Assembly: GCF_006716425.1 (NCBI RefSeq)
Contig: NZ_VFOZ01000003.1
Span: forward strand, 186,001-250,000
Source of the DNA: Actinoallomurus bryophytorum
GTDB lineage: Bacteria; Actinomycetota; Actinomycetes; Streptosporangiales; Streptosporangiaceae
DNA length: 64,000 nt
Direction: 5' to 3'
Of this stretch, positions 52,855 through 61,460 are shown piece after piece. The translations under genes were made by a program, and so were the position numbers. The notes below the pieces were generated by a model, which ran no database searches, was not told the origin of the DNA, and worked only from the letters and a program-made list of their open reading frames with translations. Every line of letters begins with the position of its first letter. The first letter of the stretch is position 1.

Positions 52855-54426
52855 ATGGGCGGGTCTCGGGGGCGAAGCACGGCCGTGGCGGCGATCGCTT
52901 TGATCGTCGCCGCCGGATGCGGGGGGTGCGCGGGCAGACACGACTCGCCGCCGGCGTCGGCCGCGGGCCTCCCGGCGGCCGAATGCGGCCAGACCGTTTC
53001 GGCGCACGCGACCACGCGGCGGACACGCGCGATGTGGATCACAACGGTCAACAACGGCGACTGGCCGAACAAGGCGGGCCTTCCCGCGGCCAAGCAGCAG
53101 GGGCAGTACCGCCACCTGCTCGACGTGGCGCAGAAGCTGAACTTCAACACCGTCTACGTCCAGATCCGCCCGGCCGCCGACGCGTTCTACCCCTCCCGTC
53201 TCGAGCCCTGGTCGCAGTACCTCACCGGAAAACAGGGCGGCGACCCGGGCTATGACCCGCTGCGTTTCCTCGTCGACGAGGCGCACAAGCGCGGGCTGGA
53301 GTTCCACGCCTGGTTCAACCCCTACCGGGCGAGCGCGCAGGCCGACCGGAACAGGCTCGCGCCGAACAGCCAGGCGCGGCTGCATCCGGACTGGGTGCAC
53401 CGCTACGGCGGCGCGCTGTGGTTCGACCCGGGGCTGCCGCAGGTACGCGACCTGGTCGGCAAGGTCGTCCTCGACGTCGTCAACCGCTATGACGTCGACG
53501 GCGTGCACCTGGACGACTACTTCTACCCCTATCCGCTACCGGGCCAGGCGTTCCCCGACAGCGCCACGTTCAAGAAGTACGGCAAGGGTTATGCGAACAT
53601 CGGCGACTGGCGGCGCCACAACGTCGACGCGCTCGTCCAGGGCCTGCACACCCAGATCCACCAGGCCAAGCCCGCGGTGCGTTTCGGCATCAGCCCGTTC
53701 GGGGTCTGGCGCAACAAGAGCAAGGACCCGGCCGGTTCGGCCACGGCCGCCCTGCAGAGCTACGACGACATCTACGCCGACAGCCGCAAGTGGGTGCGCA
53801 GCGGCTGGGTCGACTACATCGCGCCGCAGCTGTACTGGCCCGTCGGGTTCAAGGCCGCCGACTACCGGACCCTGGTGGCGTGGTGGTCCAAGCAGGTCGC
53901 GGGCACGCACGTCCAGCTCGTGATCGGGCAGGCGGCCTACCAGGTCGGGCAGCCCGGAGCCTGGAAGGACCCGGCCGAGCTGTCCCGCCACGTCGGGATC
54001 GACGCCAAGTACCCCCAGGTCGGCGGGGAGGCGTTCTTCAGCGCCCGCGACCTGGCCCAGGACCGGCACGGTTTCGCCTCACGGCTACTGCGCGACCACT
54101 ACTCCCGCCCGGCGCTGCCCCCCGTCGCGGCGAGCACCGGTTCCCCGCCCTCCGCCCCGGCCCATCTGAAGGCCAAGGACGGCGAACTGACCTGGAAGGG
54201 CTCGGGCGCGGCCGCGTACGCGATCTACCGCACCCCGGCGAAGGGACCGGCCTGCATCGCGCCCGACGGCCGGTTCCTCGTCAAGGTCGTCGGCGGCGAC
54301 GTGCACAAGACCTCCGACAAGACCGCCAAGCCGGCGCACTCCTACACCTACTACGTCACCGCCCTGGACCGGCAACACCGCGAGAGCCCCACCACCCACG
54401 GCGCGAACGTGACCAAGGGCCACTGA
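52855..54426 (+). CDS. GHL10-family (DUF187-like) glycoside hydrolase-like lipoprotein
   Basis: A 523-residue exported protein. The N-terminus has Arg residues, a hydrophobic stretch and a probable lipobox ending at Cys22 (VAAGC). Residues ~75-400 are the glycosyl hydrolase-like 10 barrel (MWITTVNNGDW, LNFNTVYVQIRPAADAFYPS, HAWFNPYRA, DVDGVHLDDYFYPYP, SPFGVWRN, PQLYWPVGF) and the last ~90 residues are an Fn3-like beta domain. Related proteins act on cell-wall or polysaccharide substrates; the substrate here is unknown. It is divergent from the M50 protease. Confidence 0.92.
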   Translation: MGGSRGRSTAVAAIALIVAAGCGGCAGRHDSPPASAAGLPAAECGQTVSAHATTRRTRAMWITTVNNGDWPNKAGLPAAKQQGQYRHLLDVAQKLNFNTVYVQIRPAADAFYPSRLEPWSQYLTGKQGGDPGYDPLRFLVDEAHKRGLEFHAWFNPYRASAQADRNRLAPNSQARLHPDWVHRYGGALWFDPGLPQVRDLVGKVVLDVVNRYDVDGVHLDDYFYPYPLPGQAFPDSATFKKYGKGYANIGDWRRHNVDALVQGLHTQIHQAKPAVRFGISPFGVWRNKSKDPAGSATAALQSYDDIYADSRKWVRSGWVDYIAPQLYWPVGFKAADYRTLVAWWSKQVAGTHVQLVIGQAAYQVGQPGAWKDPAELSRHVGIDAKYPQVGGEAFFSARDLAQDRHGFASRLLRDHYSRPALPPVAASTGSPPSAPAHLKAKDGELTWKGSGAAAYAIYRTPAKGPACIAPDGRFLVKVVGGDVHKTSDKTAKPAHSYTYYVTALDRQHRESPTTHGANVTKGH

Positions 54427-54459
54427 CCCGCCCCGGCGTTCGGAGGACCGGGCCGGCGG

Positions 54460-55059
54460 TCAGCCGCCGAGGGCACGCTTCTGCGGATGGATCGTCTCGC
54501 CGCGGGCCAGCATTTCGACGAACTGGGTGATGCGGCGGGCTCGGGTCTCGGCGCGTTTGGCGTTCGCGACTCGATAGAGGACGGCGTAGCGGTTCTGGGA
54601 CGTGAGGATGTCGAACATCGCCTGCGCCCTGGGTTCCGCGACCAACGCGGCGGCCAGGTCGGACGGCATCTCGATGCCGGCCTGTCCCGCGTAGGCCGCC
54701 TCCCAGCGGCCGTCGGCCTTGGCCCGCTCGACCTCGGTCATTCCGGCCGGGTGCATCCGGCCCTCGCCGACCAGGCGGGTGATGATGGCGACGTTACGCG
54801 CTGACCATGGACTTCGTATCCCACGGGGAGTGAAGCGCCGACAGTAGGTGATCTCATCCCGGCGTCGTAGCCGGCCATCGATCCAGCCATGGCACAGGGC
54901 TTCATCGAGCGCCTGGTCGTAGGTGAGGCTGGTGGGTTCGGTCGTGTTCTGCTTGGCGAGGACCAGCCACACTCCCGCGGAGCCGTCGTGGTGCTCGCCG
55001 AGCCACTCCCGCCAGGCCCGGATATCGGTGACGGTCAGTTCCGCCAGTTCGTCGCTCAC
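54460..55059 (-). CDS. YdeI/OmpD-associated-family protein
   Basis: A 199-residue soluble protein of the YdeI/OmpD-associated family. WREWLGEHHDGSAGVWLVLAKQ, LTYDQALDEALCHGWIDGRLRR, RRFTPRGIRSPWSARN and the C-terminal AKRAETRARRITQFVEMLARGE are the family signature segments. Some members affect antimicrobial resistance, but the biochemical role is unknown. The GTG start overlaps the stop of the ABM gene (GTGA), so the two are co-translated. Confidence 0.92.
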   Translation of the reverse strand: MSDELAELTVTDIRAWREWLGEHHDGSAGVWLVLAKQNTTEPTSLTYDQALDEALCHGWIDGRLRRRDEITYCRRFTPRGIRSPWSARNVAIITRLVGEGRMHPAGMTEVERAKADGRWEAAYAGQAGIEMPSDLAAALVAEPRAQAMFDILTSQNRYAVLYRVANAKRAETRARRITQFVEMLARGETIHPQKRALGG

Positions 55060-55433
55060 CCGGCATCGGCGAGGCCGACCCCGCCGTGTGGGACGACATC
55101 GATGCGCTGCGGTTCGTCGCCGAGCATCGCCAGCACGTCGGTGATGCTCACTGCCGTGGACGTGGCGGCGCGGGCCGCCTCGAGTGCGGCGTTCGCGCTG
55201 GCCTCGTCGGCCCACACTTCGACGACGTACACGATGTCCGGACTGGTCTGATCCTGGTTGATCAGATAAATCTCACAGCCGGGGAACTCTCGCAGGCCGA
55301 TCGCGACGGTGAGCAGGGCGGCCGCCAGCTCGTTCCCTCGTCCGGGGTGTGCCTTCATGGTCATCAACCGGCCTACGCGGGATCCGGTGGTCGCCGTCGT
55401 CATGGACTCTTCGGTCGAGGAGTTCTCGGTCAT
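55056..55433 (-). CDS. ABM-domain protein (putative quinol monooxygenase)
   Basis: A 125-residue antibiotic-biosynthesis-monooxygenase-fold protein. The dimeric alpha-beta sandwich is seen from LMTMKAHPGRGNELAAALL, CEIYLINQDQTSPDIVYVVEVWADEAS. Such proteins can oxidise quinols or aromatic compounds without a cofactor, or degrade haem. ATG at 55433 is used; ATG at 55403 is an alternative. It is divergent from the WYL regulator with an inverted repeat between, and coupled to the YdeI-like gene. Confidence 0.82.
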   Translation of the reverse strand: MTENSSTEESMTTATTGSRVGRLMTMKAHPGRGNELAAALLTVAIGLREFPGCEIYLINQDQTSPDIVYVVEVWADEASANAALEAARAATSTAVSITDVLAMLGDEPQRIDVVPHGGVGLADAG

Positions 55434-55450
55434 GTCGGGCAACGCTAGGG

Positions 55451-55481
55451 GATGACCCGGTCAGAAACGGTCCTGGTCATC
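55451..55481. promoter_or_regulatory. Inverted repeat between ABM and WYL genes
   Basis: GATGACC (55451-55457) and GGTCATC (55475-55481) are exact complements separated by 17 bases, in the 58-bp divergent space. A likely site for the WYL regulator. Confidence 0.45.
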
Positions 55482-55491
55482 GAGCACACTG

Positions 55492-56448
55492 GTGGCCGTG
55501 GTCAACACCTCGGCCCGGCTGCTGCAACTGCTGTCTTCGCTGTCGACACGACGGTCCTGGACATGCGCCGATCTGGCCGCGCGGCTGGAGGTCACCGAGC
55601 GGACGGTTCGCCGTGACATCGCCCGGCTGCGTGAACTCGGCTACGGCATCGAATCGGAGATGGGCCCGTGGGGTGGCTACCACCTCGGGTCAGGAACCAG
55701 CATTCCGCCGCTGATCCTCGATGACGAGGAAGCGCTGGCGGTGGCCGTCGGGCTGCGCACCGCCGCGCTCAGCGGAGTCTCCGGCAGCGACCAGGCAGCC
55801 CTGTCGGCGCTGCTGAAGCTGCGCCAGGTCCTACCGGCCCGGATCGCTCGCCGACTCGGCGAACTGGACACCGCGTTCACCCACACCGCGCGGCCGGACG
55901 ACGGCCAGATCTCCCCCGCACTGCTGCTCGACCTGGCCACAGCGTGCCGACGCGGCGAACGCACCCGGCTGACCTACCGCGACCGGACCGGAACGACGTC
56001 CACCCGGCGAGTGGACCCCTACCGCCTCGTCTACACCGGCCGCCGCTGGTACCTCGTCGCCCACGATGTGGAACGGCAGGACTGGCGCACCTTCCGCGCC
56101 GACCGCATCATCGACGCCACGACCACGGGGGAGCCGACCGACCTGCCCGACGCGCCGGATCCGGCGCAAATGGTCAACACAGGCATCGCGCTGGGCCCGT
56201 ACCCGGTGCGCGTGACCATCCGCCTCGCCGTGCCGGCCGAAGAGGCCCTCGCGCTGGTGCCGCCGACGGTCGGGGTCCACCGTCCGGACGGCGATGACGC
56301 CACGATCATCGACATCGGCGGGCCGGACGTCGACGGCCTGGCACGCTACCTGCTCACCCTCGGCCGGCCACTACGGATACTGCACCCCGATGAGGTCCGC
56401 CAGGCGTTCCTCGCCCGCACACGGCAACTCCTCCAGGACAACCAATGA
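55492..56448 (+). CDS. HTH/WYL-domain regulator (YafY type)
   Basis: A 318-residue protein: N-terminal DeoR-like winged helix (LLQLLSSLSTRRSWTCADLAARLEVTERTVRRDI, abbreviated), central WYL domain with RRVDPYRLVYTGRRWYLVAHD, and the C-terminal WCX-like region. WYL domains often sense ligands or nucleic acids. GTG at 55492 is taken; another in-frame GTG is at 55498. It is divergent from the ABM-YdeI pair, which it probably controls. Confidence 0.93.
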   Translation: MAVVNTSARLLQLLSSLSTRRSWTCADLAARLEVTERTVRRDIARLRELGYGIESEMGPWGGYHLGSGTSIPPLILDDEEALAVAVGLRTAALSGVSGSDQAALSALLKLRQVLPARIARRLGELDTAFTHTARPDDGQISPALLLDLATACRRGERTRLTYRDRTGTTSTRRVDPYRLVYTGRRWYLVAHDVERQDWRTFRADRIIDATTTGEPTDLPDAPDPAQMVNTGIALGPYPVRVTIRLAVPAEEALALVPPTVGVHRPDGDDATIIDIGGPDVDGLARYLLTLGRPLRILHPDEVRQAFLARTRQLLQDNQ

Positions 56449-56525
56449 CCGGATGGCCTCCGAGCCACCAGGGCGGCGGGCGATGTCGCCGGCCGGGGCG
56501 GGTGGCTGTGGATCCGAGCGGCCGA

Positions 56526-56547
56526 TTTGCTGCACACTGATGGCAAA
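56526..56547. promoter_or_regulatory. Candidate operator B (before the GntR-SBP gene)
   Basis: A 22-bp dyad beginning TTTGCTGCAC and ending TGGCAAA lies 23-44 bases before the ATG at 56570. It shares TTTGC, an inner CA, ATG and CAAA at the same spacing with the 22-bp dyad at 58081-58102 before the binding-protein gene, indicating a common regulator, most simply the GntR fusion itself. Confidence 0.6.
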
Positions 56548-56569
56548 ACCACGCCGACCGAGGACAGTC

Positions 56570-57997
56570 ATGGAGCCCGCGCCAACCCTTCCGGCGTACT
56601 ACCGGCTCAAGCGGCGTCTGCTCGCCGACATCGAGGCCGGGCACTACGGCACCGGCGGGAGGCTGCCGACCGAACACGAACTGTGCGCCGCGTACGGCCT
56701 GAGCCGCACGCCCGTGGCGCGGGCGCTGTCGGAGCTGGCGGCCGAGGGCGTCGTGGTGCGGCACCGGCGGCGCGGCACCTTCGTCGACCCCGGCTGGATG
56801 GCCGCGCTGCGGGCCGCCCCGCAGGTGTCGGTCATGGCCACCGACGGCCAGTGGGCCGGGCAGCTGCGCGAGGCGATGGGCAACGAGCTCCGGCTGAAGA
56901 TCACGACGGCGCCCTTGGGGGAGCTGCGGGCGATGTTCCGCCGCGCCATCGCCGAAGGACGCGGACCCGACTTCGCCATCGTCGACTCGGTCTGGGTGGC
57001 CGAGTTCGCCGAGTCGCACATGCTCACCCCGATCGGTGAGCTGGACCCCGCGTGGGCCGCCGAGCACGACGCCGACTTCGTCCCGCCGTTCGTGGACGCC
57101 TACCGCTTCGAGGGCCAGGGCGCCGTCGCCGTTCACGCGCCGGCCGACGTCACCGGCCTGTGGTACGACCGTGCGGCGCTGGGGGAGACCCCGGCGCCGC
57201 ACACCTGGCGCGACCTGCGCGCCCTCGGCCGTACGCTCGCGGCGGGCACCTCGCGTGACCGCCACGCGCTGGTGCTGCCCGGCGGCCCGGCGGCGGGGGA
57301 GACCGCGACGTACGCGCTGGTGGCACTGCTGGTCGCGAACGGCGCGACCGTGTTCACCCCCGACGCGGTGACCCTCGACGGTCCCGCCGCCGTCGAGACG
57401 CTGAGGTTCCTGCGGCGCCTCGTGGACGACGGGGTGCTGCCGGCCGAGGTGGTCACCTACGACAAGGACCGCTCCGCGCGGATGCTCGCCGCCGGCCGCG
57501 CCGCGATGTTCGTCGGCGCCAGCTACCAGGCCGAGACGCTCGCCGAGGAGACCGGCACTCCGCTGGCGAACGTCTCCGAACGGTTCGGGTTCGTGCCGAT
57601 CCCGGCCGGGCCGCACGGGCCGCCCGGAATCCTGTGCGGGGGGATGGTCTACTGCGTGCCGCGGCAGGCCCGCCATCCCGAGCTGGCGATGCGGCTGCTG
57701 CGCGCGGCGACCGCGCCAAGGTGGCTGGCCGAGGTCTGCAGCGAGACCGGCCAGCTGCCGCCCCGCCGCAGCGTGATCGACGCCCTCGCGCCGGTCTCGC
57801 CGTTCCACGCCGAGACGGCGGCGCTGCTCGAACACGCCGTCGTGCGGCCCGCCGCGCCGGCCTACGCCCTGGTGTCGGCGCAGCTGCAGACCATGCTGGA
57901 GGGCGTGCTGACCCGCAGGTGGAGTCCGTCGGCCGCGGTGACGCTGACCGCCGACCGGATCAGCGCGATCACCGGCCGTCCCATCGTGCGCTCCTGA
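56570..57997 (+). CDS. GntR DNA-binding domain fused to a solute-binding-protein domain (one-component sugar regulator)
   Basis: A 475-residue two-domain protein. Residues 1-75 are a GntR winged helix (YYRLKRRLLADIEAGHYGTGG, LPTEHELCAAYGLSRTPVARALSELAAEGVV). Residues ~85-475 have the family 1 extracellular solute-binding fold (DFAIVDSVWVAEFAESHMLTP, ADVTGLWYDRAALGE, AAMFVGASYQAETLA) but no signal peptide or lipobox, so the whole protein stays in the cytoplasm. It replaces the usual UTRA or LacI-type ligand domain. GAGG precedes the ATG. It lies directly before the importer operon and the paired dyads suggest that it represses itself and the operon until sugar binds. Confidence 0.88.
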   Translation: MEPAPTLPAYYRLKRRLLADIEAGHYGTGGRLPTEHELCAAYGLSRTPVARALSELAAEGVVVRHRRRGTFVDPGWMAALRAAPQVSVMATDGQWAGQLREAMGNELRLKITTAPLGELRAMFRRAIAEGRGPDFAIVDSVWVAEFAESHMLTPIGELDPAWAAEHDADFVPPFVDAYRFEGQGAVAVHAPADVTGLWYDRAALGETPAPHTWRDLRALGRTLAAGTSRDRHALVLPGGPAAGETATYALVALLVANGATVFTPDAVTLDGPAAVETLRFLRRLVDDGVLPAEVVTYDKDRSARMLAAGRAAMFVGASYQAETLAEETGTPLANVSERFGFVPIPAGPHGPPGILCGGMVYCVPRQARHPELAMRLLRAATAPRWLAEVCSETGQLPPRRSVIDALAPVSPFHAETAALLEHAVVRPAAPAYALVSAQLQTMLEGVLTRRWSPSAAVTLTADRISAITGRPIVRS

Positions 57998-58053
57998 CAC
58001 GCGAGGCACACGTACCCCGGAAGTAAGGCATTCGTCACCTCTGCCGCTACGTC

Positions 58054-58082
58054 TTGACGCCGTTCGCCCGCCCTTCCACATT
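58054..58082 (+). promoter_or_regulatory. Promoter of the sugar importer operon
   Basis: TTGACG (58054-58059), 17 bases, CACATT (58077-58082), directly followed by and overlapping the dyad at 58081-58102, which would cover the transcription start point. It lies about 40 bases before the binding-protein ATG. Confidence 0.6.
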
Positions 58083-58102
58083 TGCCACAACGCAATGCCA
58101 AA
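58081..58102. promoter_or_regulatory. Candidate operator A (sugar importer operon)
   Basis: A 22-bp imperfect palindrome beginning TTTGCCAC and ending ATGCCAAA; with one flanking base on each side it reads ATTTG...CAAAT. The match to the dyad before the GntR-SBP gene supports one regulator for both. Confidence 0.6.
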
Positions 58103-58120
58103 TTCGCGGAGGTGCTGCGC

Positions 58121-59470
58121 ATGCGGCGGCAATGGGCTCTCGTGATGACAGCGGTGACGCTCGCGGCGGGGTTGAGCGCCTGCGGTGACAGCGGATCCTC
58201 GGACGGCAAGACGATCAAGGTCGCGTACCAGAAGTTCGGGAACTTCATCGGTGCCGACGAGCTCTTCAAGAAGATCAAGCCGGTCTTCGAACAGCAGAAC
58301 CCCGGGGTGAAGCTCAAGCTCATCCCGGTGGAGGCCGACGAGAACTCCTACTACACCAAGCTCGGCCTGATGCGGCGCTCGAAGGCCACCGCGCCGGACG
58401 TCGCCTACGAGGACACCTTCTTCGTCAACTCCGACGCCCAGGCCAAGTTCCTCATGCCCCTGGACTCCAAGCTGAGCGCCTGGTCGGACTGGGGCCAGTT
58501 CGTCGACGCGGCCAAGGCGGCCGGCAAGGCCGGCGACGGCCACACCTACGGCGTGCCGATGGGCACCGACACCCGCGGCCTCTGGTACAACAAAAAGATC
58601 TTCGCCAAGGCGGGCCTGCCCGCCGACTGGCAGCCCAAGAGCTGGAACGACGTCCTCACCGCGGCGCGCCAGATCAAGGCCAAGGTCCCCGGCGTCATCC
58701 CGCTCAACGTCTACGCCGGCAAGGGCGTCGGCGAGGCGTCGGCGATGCAGGGCTTCGAGATGCTGCTGTACGGCACGGCGAACAAGCTCTACAACGACCA
58801 GACGAAGAAGTGGGTCGCGCCGAGCCGTGGCATGAACGACTCGATGAACCTCCTCAAGACGATCTTCTCCGAGAAGCTGGGCCCGACGCCGCAGCAGGCG
58901 CTCGACGCGCACTGGAGCGACAACGTCCAGGGCCAGGAACTGCCGGAGGGCAAGCTGGCCATCGACCTGGACGGCTCGTGGCTGCCCCAGGCGTGGATCC
59001 CCGGCGGCGCCTCGGCCTGGCCCGAGTGGTCCAAGACGCTCGGCACCACGCCGATGCCCACCCAGAACGGGCAGGCGCCCGGCAAGGTGTCGCTGTCGGG
59101 CGGCTGGCTGCTGTCGGTCGGCGCCAACACCAAGAACCCCGACGCCGCGTGGAAGCTCGTCCAGCTGGCCATGAACAAGGAGAACGCCCTGTTCTTCTAC
59201 CTCAAGGCCACGCAGGTCTCGGTACGTAACGACGTCACCAGCGAACCGGCCTACCTGCAGGGCAACCCGACGCAGAAGTTCTGGACCGACCTGGTGTCGG
59301 TGACCCAGTACCGGCCCGCCTACAGCGTCTATCCGCAGATCTCCAACCAGCTCCAGGCGGCCACCGAGTCCGTGGTCACGGGCCAGGCCGCACCGGAGAA
59401 GGCCACCAACGACCTGGCCGGCCAGATCAAACGGCTCGCCGGACCGGACAAGGTCGAAGGGGCTCCCTGA
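58121..59470 (+). CDS. ABC sugar transporter solute-binding lipoprotein
   Basis: A 449-residue family 1 solute-binding protein. The signal peptide MRRQWALVMTAVTLAAGLSAC ends at a lipobox LSAC with Cys21. The mature part has PDVAYEDTFFVNSDAQAKFL, YGVPMGTDTRGLWYNKKIF and a C-terminal region with YSVYPQISNQ. GGAGG lies nine bases before the ATG. It captures a sugar or oligosaccharide outside the membrane and delivers it to the two permeases. Its last codon overlaps the permease ATG by one base. Confidence 0.94.
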   Translation: MRRQWALVMTAVTLAAGLSACGDSGSSDGKTIKVAYQKFGNFIGADELFKKIKPVFEQQNPGVKLKLIPVEADENSYYTKLGLMRRSKATAPDVAYEDTFFVNSDAQAKFLMPLDSKLSAWSDWGQFVDAAKAAGKAGDGHTYGVPMGTDTRGLWYNKKIFAKAGLPADWQPKSWNDVLTAARQIKAKVPGVIPLNVYAGKGVGEASAMQGFEMLLYGTANKLYNDQTKKWVAPSRGMNDSMNLLKTIFSEKLGPTPQQALDAHWSDNVQGQELPEGKLAIDLDGSWLPQAWIPGGASAWPEWSKTLGTTPMPTQNGQAPGKVSLSGGWLLSVGANTKNPDAAWKLVQLAMNKENALFFYLKATQVSVRNDVTSEPAYLQGNPTQKFWTDLVSVTQYRPAYSVYPQISNQLQAATESVVTGQAAPEKATNDLAGQIKRLAGPDKVEGAP

Positions 59471-60396
59471 TGGTCGCGGTGGGCCTCCCGGAGCCCACCC
59501 GCGCCGCCGCCCGCCGCCCGCGCAACGTGCGCGGGCGGCGGGCGGCCGGCCGGATCCTGCCGCTGGTGCCCGCCCTGGCCCTGCTGGCGCTGTTCTTCCT
59601 CGGCCCGATCCTGTGGTGCGTCTACGCGTCCTTCACCGACGTCGCCCTGACCGGCGCCACCGCGAGCACGCCGCACCTGGTGGGGCTGCGCAACTACCGG
59701 CAGATGCTCCACGACCCGCAGTTCCGCCAGTCGCTGTGGCTGACCGTGGTGTTCGTCCTCGGCTCCGCGGTGATCGGCCAGAACGTCGGCGGCATGGTCC
59801 TGGCGCTGCTGATGAAGTCGCGCCGCCGCATCGCCCGCGCCGTCGTCGGCGCGATCGTGGTCGGCGCGTGGGTGACGCCGGAGCTGGTCGCGGGGTTCGT
59901 CTGGTACGCGTTCCTGTCCGATGACGGCACCCTCAACGCGATCCTGCACGCCGTGGGCCTGCACGGAAAGAGCTGGCTGTACGCCACGCCGCTGCTGGCG
60001 GTGACCCTGGCCAACATCTGGCGCGGCACCGCGTTCTCCATGCTCGTCTACTCCGCGGCGCTGTCGAACGTGCCCGACGATCTGCTGGAGGCCGCCGCGG
60101 TCGACGGCGCCTCGGCCTTCGCCCGGCTGCGGCACATCACCCTGCCGCTCATGCGCCGGGCGGTCATGACCAACCTGATGACGATCACGCTGCAGACCCT
60201 GGCGGTGTTCACCCTGATCTTCGTGATGACCGGCGGCGGGCCCGGGACCAAGACCCAGACGCTGCCGGTCTACATGTACCAGTCGGCGTTCAAGTTCTAC
60301 CAGCTCGGGTACGGCGCCGCGCTGGCCATCGTGCTGCTCGCCGTCGGTGGCGTCTTCTCCGTCGTCTACCTGCGGATGATGCGGGAGGACGTATGA
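59470..60396 (+). CDS. ABC sugar transporter permease (MalF/UgpA type)
   Basis: A 308-residue permease with six membrane segments. The EAA loop is EAAAVDGASAFARLRHITLPLM, where the ATPase docks; the first helix PALALLALFFLGPILWCVYASF is typical of the MalF-like class. It overlaps the binding-protein stop (TGATG) and the next permease start (ATGA), so the three are strictly coupled. Because no ATPase gene follows, a shared MsiK-like ATPase elsewhere is expected, as in Streptomyces sugar importers. Confidence 0.94.
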   Translation: MVAVGLPEPTRAAARRPRNVRGRRAAGRILPLVPALALLALFFLGPILWCVYASFTDVALTGATASTPHLVGLRNYRQMLHDPQFRQSLWLTVVFVLGSAVIGQNVGGMVLALLMKSRRRIARAVVGAIVVGAWVTPELVAGFVWYAFLSDDGTLNAILHAVGLHGKSWLYATPLLAVTLANIWRGTAFSMLVYSAALSNVPDDLLEAAAVDGASAFARLRHITLPLMRRAVMTNLMTITLQTLAVFTLIFVMTGGGPGTKTQTLPVYMYQSAFKFYQLGYGAALAIVLLAVGGVFSVVYLRMMREDV

Positions 60397-61256
60397 CGAC
60401 GGCCACCCGCAGCGCGCCGCGCCTGTCCACGACGGCCCCGCGCCGCCGTAGCGCCGCGGCGGCCGCCTACCTCGTGCTCGGGCTGATCGCGCTGGCGTTC
60501 CTGGTCCCGTTCGCGTGGCTGTTCCTGTCCTCGGTCTCCGAACACGCGACTCTGGACACCTCGGTCCCGGACCACCTGACGTTGCGCAACTTCGCCGACG
60601 TGCTCACCGGCGACAACCTGCACGCGCTGGTCAACAGCCTGGTGCTGTCGCTCGGGTCGGCCGTGCTGACCCTGGTGCTCGCGGCGCCGGCCGCCTACCC
60701 GCTGTCGCGCTACACCCGAAGGTTCGGCCGTCCGATCCTCCTCATCCTGCTGTTCGCGACCGGCCTGCCCATCACCGCGATCCTCGTCCCGGTGTACGGG
60801 CTGTTCGTCCAGCTCGACCTGCTCGACTCCATCCCCGCGACGATCCTGTTCCTCACCGCGACCGGGCTGCCGATGGCGATCTGGCTGATGAAGAACTTCA
60901 TGGACGAGGTGCCGATCTCCCTGGAGGAGGCGGCCTGGGTGGACGGCGCCTCCGGCCTGCGGGCGCTGCTGCGGATCGTTCTGCCGCTCATGCTGCCCGG
61001 CACCGCGGTGGTCTTCACGTTCACGTTCGCGCTGACGTGGGGGAACTTCTTCGTGCCGTTCATCCTGCTGGTCGACCCCGCCAAGCAGCCGGCCTCGGTC
61101 GTCATCTTCCAGTACTTCGGCCTGCACGGGACGGCCTCCTACGGCCTGCTGGCCGCCTTCTCGATCCTGTACTCGATGCCCGTGGTCGTCCTGTACACGG
61201 TGGTCCAGCGTGTGCTCGGAAACGCCTTCGCGCTGTCCGGAGCCGTCAAGGGCTGA
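60393..61256 (+). CDS. ABC sugar transporter permease (MalG/UgpE type)
   Basis: A 287-residue permease with six membrane segments and the EAA loop EEAAWVDGASGLRALLRIVLPLM. WLFLSSVSEHATLDTSVP matches the MalG-like start, and MAIWLMKNFMDEVP precedes the EAA loop as usual. It starts in the last four bases of the preceding gene (ATGA). It is the last gene of the importer operon. Confidence 0.94.
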   Translation: MTTATRSAPRLSTTAPRRRSAAAAAYLVLGLIALAFLVPFAWLFLSSVSEHATLDTSVPDHLTLRNFADVLTGDNLHALVNSLVLSLGSAVLTLVLAAPAAYPLSRYTRRFGRPILLILLFATGLPITAILVPVYGLFVQLDLLDSIPATILFLTATGLPMAIWLMKNFMDEVPISLEEAAWVDGASGLRALLRIVLPLMLPGTAVVFTFTFALTWGNFFVPFILLVDPAKQPASVVIFQYFGLHGTASYGLLAAFSILYSMPVVVLYTVVQRVLGNAFALSGAVKG

Positions 61257-61422
61257 GCCGGGGGAGCGCGCGGTCACCCGTCCGGTACGGCGCCGGAGGG
61301 GCTCTTGGCGTACGCGTGGTGCGGCCGCCCGGCTAGGCGGGGCGCTTCGTGCGTCCGCGCCGTACGAAAACGACCTGTATCAAGGTAGTTCCCGAAGGTT
61401 TCCCCTAGGAGGCAAAGAGGGG

Positions 61423-61443
61423 ATGATTCGAGGAAATGTGTGA
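61423..61443 (+). CDS. Possible hexapeptide leader (MIRGNV) before the DUF3040 gene
   Basis: A six-codon frame ATG...TGA preceded by AGGAGG at 61407-61412. The sequence TCCCCT (61401-61406) can pair with AGGGGA (61418-61423), placing AGGAGG in the loop and the ATG next to the stem. Seventeen bases after its stop the DUF3040 gene begins. It may be a translation-controlling leader or chance. Confidence 0.25.
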   Translation: MIRGNV

Positions 61444-61460
61444 CCCCCTGGAGGTGCGGC

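Noticed and set aside
58121-61256. Expectation of an ATP-binding gene in the sugar importer operon
   Set aside because: No Walker A/ABC signature is encoded between 58121 and 62083 on either strand; a shared ATPase elsewhere is more likely than a missed gene.
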